A DNA stretch of 64,000 nucleotides, taken from positions 186,001 through 250,000 of the forward strand of contig CM000689.1 in the NCBI GenBank assembly GCA_000149225.2. Reading direction: 5' to 3'. Shown here piece after piece: positions 61,651 through 64,000 of this stretch (its first letter is position 1; every line of letters starts with the position of its first letter). A model generated the notes under the pieces. That model saw only the letters and a list, made by a program, of their open reading frames with translations. It was not told where the DNA came from and ran no database searches. This DNA is from Lachancea kluyveri NRRL Y-12651 (Eukaryota; Ascomycota; Saccharomycetes; Saccharomycetales; Saccharomycetaceae). A program made the translations under genes and the position numbers.

Positions 61651-63297
61651 TCAGGCGACGGCTGACCAGAACTTTTCCCACAAGTTCTTCGGTTCATCCT
61701 CTTCCCAGACATCGTTGTCGATTTCCCTCCTGTCAGTGTCTAGGTCGATGTCCTCTGTTTTTTTGAACAGCGGCCCTCTGAACCAGATCTGAAACCCAAT
61801 CCACACTGCAAAGAACAGTATCACGGAGACATATGCGGTGAAAAAGTCTGAAACGTTAAACTTGGGAGCGAACGCTGTGAACCCCTGGATGATGATGATC
61901 ACACCGATAAAGAACGCAGCGTAGTATGCGCCCCACGGCATGAACTTGGCTTTGAACGGCAGATCGTCACGAGAAATACCTTGGTGCTTCAAGGCCTGCA
62001 TGAATCGTATGTGGGCGACAGAGATTAACATCCAAGCGAAAAATCCAGCAACTGCAGTGATGTTCAGTAGCCAGTCAAACACGACACTGGCGCCGTGAGA
62101 CGACTCCAAGTAGGCTAGGAAGCCTACCAACGAGGTGGTGAGGACGGCAGCGTACGGGATGCCTGATTTGGTAGTCCATGTCAGGTACTTTGGCGCTAGA
62201 CCATTGAGTCCCATGCTATACAGCACACGAGACGATATGTAAACGTCTGAGTTACCGGCAGAGATGATTGTCGATAGGATCACAGCGTTGAAGATGTGCG
62301 GTAGCACCTTGGTTCCCGAGTTCTCGATCGCAATCACAAAGGGAGAGGAGGAGATGTACGAGTCCTCGGACTTTAGCTTGGGGTCGTTGAATGGCACGAG
62401 AAGACCGATAAACAGTAGCGACAGGATGTAGAAGAACAGGATTCTGAAAAACACCTTGTTGATGGCGCGGGGAACCGTTTTTCTGGGGTTGGCCGCCTCA
62501 CCCGCCGTGATACCGACCAGCTCGGTACCCTGGTATGTAAACGCAGCGCTGATCAACGACGACACCCAGCCCAGGAACCTGCCCTCATTGACGTCTTTCG
62601 AAATGATCCCTGGGCCCCATGGACCTGGGTTTCTCCAGTAGCGGAACCCTACAGGGCCGGTCTTGCCGGCGCCGCAGACCATGATAAACGCATAGATGAT
62701 GAAACCGACGATAGCGAGCACCTTGATGCACGCGATCCAGAACTCCACCTCACCGTAGAATTTGACAGGTGCCAAGTTGGCGCTAACCAAGACCACCCAG
62801 AGAATAATGATCCATGCGGTCAATGGAACGGCGTCTGTCCAGAACTGGATAACTTGACCCACAACCGACAGCTCTAAAGCGAACGTGATGGACCAAGACA
62901 AAAAGTACATGTACCCATTTGCAGCGCCAAGTGCGGGGGACAAAAACCTCTGTGTAAACACCATGAACGAGGAAGTGACCGGAATAAAGGTGGCCATTTC
63001 ACCCAAAGATTGTGACACCATGTATGCAAGGGTACCAATAAACATGTACGCGATCAGTGCGCCCACCGGTCCCGCATTGGACAACGGTGTCGATATGGAA
63101 ATGAACAAACCTGTCCCGATGGTACCGCCCAACGCGATCATCGAGATGTGTCTTGGCTTCAATGCCCTCTTCACTTGGGTTTCTTTAACGCTACCAAGCG
63201 ACTCCAAAGAGACGACGTCCTTGGACCTTGAAAACTCGGACACCAACTCTTCAGAGTTCTTCTCTTTTTCGGAGGAGTGGTGCTGTTGCGCAGACAT
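61651..63297 (-). CDS. Basic amino acid permease, CAN1/ALP1 type
   Basis: A 548-residue plasma-membrane H+ symporter of the yeast amino acid transporter family with 12 membrane segments. [18 protein letters not shown] opens the core, then [16 protein letters not shown]-like [39 protein letters not shown] and the C-terminal [11 protein letters not shown] and [10 protein letters not shown], all as in Can1/Lyp1. Residues aligned with Can1 Ser176, Thr180, Glu184 and Thr456 are Ser134, Thr138, Glu142 and Thr414; Lyp1 has Asn and Ser at 176 and 456, so arginine is the predicted main substrate. It is in the BNI1-ALP1 position of S. cerevisiae and is followed upstream by a second, related permease in tandem. 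Confidence 0.93.
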   Translation of the reverse strand: MSAQQHHSSEKEKNSEELVSEFSRSKDVVSLESLGSVKETQVKRALKPRHISMIALGGTIGTGLFISISTPLSNAGPVGALIAYMFIGTLAYMVSQSLGEMATFIPVTSSFMVFTQRFLSPALGAANGYMYFLSWSITFALELSVVGQVIQFWTDAVPLTAWIIILWVVLVSANLAPVKFYGEVEFWIACIKVLAIVGFIIYAFIMVCGAGKTGPVGFRYWRNPGPWGPGIISKDVNEGRFLGWVSSLISAAFTYQGTELVGITAGEAANPRKTVPRAINKVFFRILFFYILSLLFIGLLVPFNDPKLKSEDSYISSSPFVIAIENSGTKVLPHIFNAVILSTIISAGNSDVYISSRVLYSMGLNGLAPKYLTWTTKSGIPYAAVLTTSLVGFLAYLESSHGASVVFDWLLNITAVAGFFAWMLISVAHIRFMQALKHQGISRDDLPFKAKFMPWGAYYAAFFIGVIIIIQGFTAFAPKFNVSDFFTAYVSVILFFAVWIGFQIWFRGPLFKKTEDIDLDTDRREIDNDVWEEDEPKNLWEKFWSAVA

Positions 63298-63788
63298 TGA
63301 ATGTGATTACTTCAGGAAGGACTAGAGCTCATCTGAACATGTTGTAGGTGCTTGCCAAGAATAGAAGACTGTTTATATACCAAATTTCAAAAACCATGGG
63401 AACGTAGTCATTAAGTGGCGTAATGTCTGTGTGAGCTACAATATCCTGAGGAAACTATGGAAAGAAAGGGAAGAAAAAAAAAAAAAAAAGAAAAAAAGAA
63501 AAGAGCCAAAAATTGATGCCTTGCCATACTTAGATAGTCACAAATATGGCTCAAAAATGAGTAATATCACGTGTTCTTTTTCGAGGTAGACGTGACTCCA
63601 GACACAGACAGGGTGAGGGAAATCGATGCAGCTGTGTCTCGAGGGCAGTAGCAGGCTGCTTGTCAACCTCGCCGATGTTTGCGCCAGAAAGAAGCGCGTT
63701 ACAGTTTGCCGGCCCGAACTTGTAGAAATAGGAATTTAAATACGTGTACATGTTGGTGAAACTATGGCGAAACACAAGGCACAGGAGA
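63298..63788. other. Spacer between the tandem permease genes
   Basis: 490 bp with the TATA box of the first permease, a poly-A (63474-63489) and a CACGTG at 63568-63573. No GATAAG nitrogen-control motif is seen. No gene. Confidence 0.6.
63372..63379 (-). promoter_or_regulatory. TATA box of the first permease gene
   Basis: TATATAAA on the minus strand, about 75 bp before the permease ATG. Confidence 0.55.
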
Positions 63789-64000
63789 CTACGCGATGGC
63801 AGCCCAAAACTTTTCCCACAGGTTTCTTGGTTTCTGCTCTTCCCAAACAACGTCATCTATTTCTCTTCTGTCAGTGTCCAGGTCGATGTCCTCTGTTTTT
63901 ATGAACAGCGGCCCTCTAAACCAGATCTGAAACCCAATCCAGAAGACGAAAAATAGCATTACAGAGATGTATGCGGTGAAAAAGTCCGAAACTTTGAACT
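63789..64000 (-). CDS. Second CAN1/LYP1-type amino acid permease, N-terminus beyond the window
   Basis: The last 70 residues of a permease, ending PRNLWEKFWAAIA with the stop at 63789-63791 (TAG). The frame runs off the right edge. It aligns without gaps to the last 70 residues of the neighbouring permease ([34 protein letters not shown] are shared), with about 13 differences, roughly 80% identity. Same strand and order, so a tandem duplicate or an old paralogue pair like ALP1/LYP1. In S. cerevisiae ALP1 and LYP1 point in opposite directions; here they point the same way. Substrate-determining residues lie outside the window. Confidence 0.9.
   Translation of the reverse strand, partial: FKVSDFFTAYISVMLFFVFWIGFQIWFRGPLFIKTEDIDLDTDRREIDDVVWEEQKPRNLWEKFWAAIA

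Noticed and set aside
17474-63573. Multiple CACGTG boxes taken as a window-wide sulphur regulon
   Set aside because: About six intergenic copies are close to the roughly four expected by chance in 15 kb; only the MET2 one has supporting context.
1-64000. Transposons, LTR elements or retroelement remnants
   Set aside because: No reverse transcriptase, integrase or transposase frame and no long direct or inverted terminal repeats were seen.
1-64000. CTG codon reassignment
   Set aside because: CTG encodes conserved leucines, for example Leu341 in QQLTG of the hexose transporter, so the standard reading holds.

Overview
This is nuclear DNA of a budding yeast (Saccharomycotina). Genes are almost all intronless. 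The one intron, in SPC25, has the yeast GTATGT / TACTAAC / CAG signals. CTG stands where conserved leucines belong (for example in the QQLTG motif of the hexose transporter), so CTG is read as Leu, not as Ser or Ala. About three quarters of the window is coding, and the coding DNA is GC-rich for a yeast. Gaps between genes carry long poly-T/poly-A runs and short (CA)n, (TC)n and (ATT)n tracts.

Gene order is the best clue to the lineage. From about 8.4 kb to the right end, the genes interleave blocks that lie on separate chromosomes in S. cerevisiae: PRM1, CAF120, MET2, BOR1, GOR1, TOF1, SEC2, BNI1 and ALP1 (chr XIV left); SKG3/CAF120, MDL1 and ATG26 (chr XII); PER1, YCR043C and TAF2 (chr III); SPC25/ISC1 and AVT2/CAN1 (chr V). 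This double-conserved pattern fits a Saccharomycetaceae species that branched before the whole-genome duplication. The species cannot be named from the sequence alone.

Layout. 1-7.3 kb is an accessory sugar and transport block: a maltase cut by the left edge, a divergent HXT-type hexose transporter, and a VBA-like vacuolar MFS transporter. 8.4-31 kb holds PRM1 (mating-cell fusion, with Ste12-type sites upstream), CAF120, MDL1, MET2 (with Cbf1 and Met31/32-type sites upstream), ATG26, ISC1, SPC25, PER1, BOR1 and a small YCR043C-like membrane protein. 31-46 kb holds GOR1, TAF2, SLP1, a CLN3-like G1 cyclin (with MCB/SCB sites upstream) and an unrecognised Ser-rich protein. 46.8-64 kb holds TOF1, AVT2, SEC2, BNI1 and a tandem pair of CAN1/LYP1-type amino acid permeases, the second cut by the right edge.

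Functional themes are sugar entry and hydrolysis, sulphur amino acids, lipid and GPI metabolism (ATG26, ISC1, PER1), chromosome biology (SPC25, TOF1), polarised growth (SEC2, BNI1, PRM1) and basic amino acid transport. The neighbours are independent eukaryotic transcription units, not operons. I found no tRNA, rRNA, CRISPR, transposon or retroelement. Nothing amounts to a clearly new system. The most useful leads are the regulatory motif clusters that match gene function, the substituted residue in the hexose transporter, the unrecognised Ser-rich gene flanked by very long gaps, and the tandem permeases.
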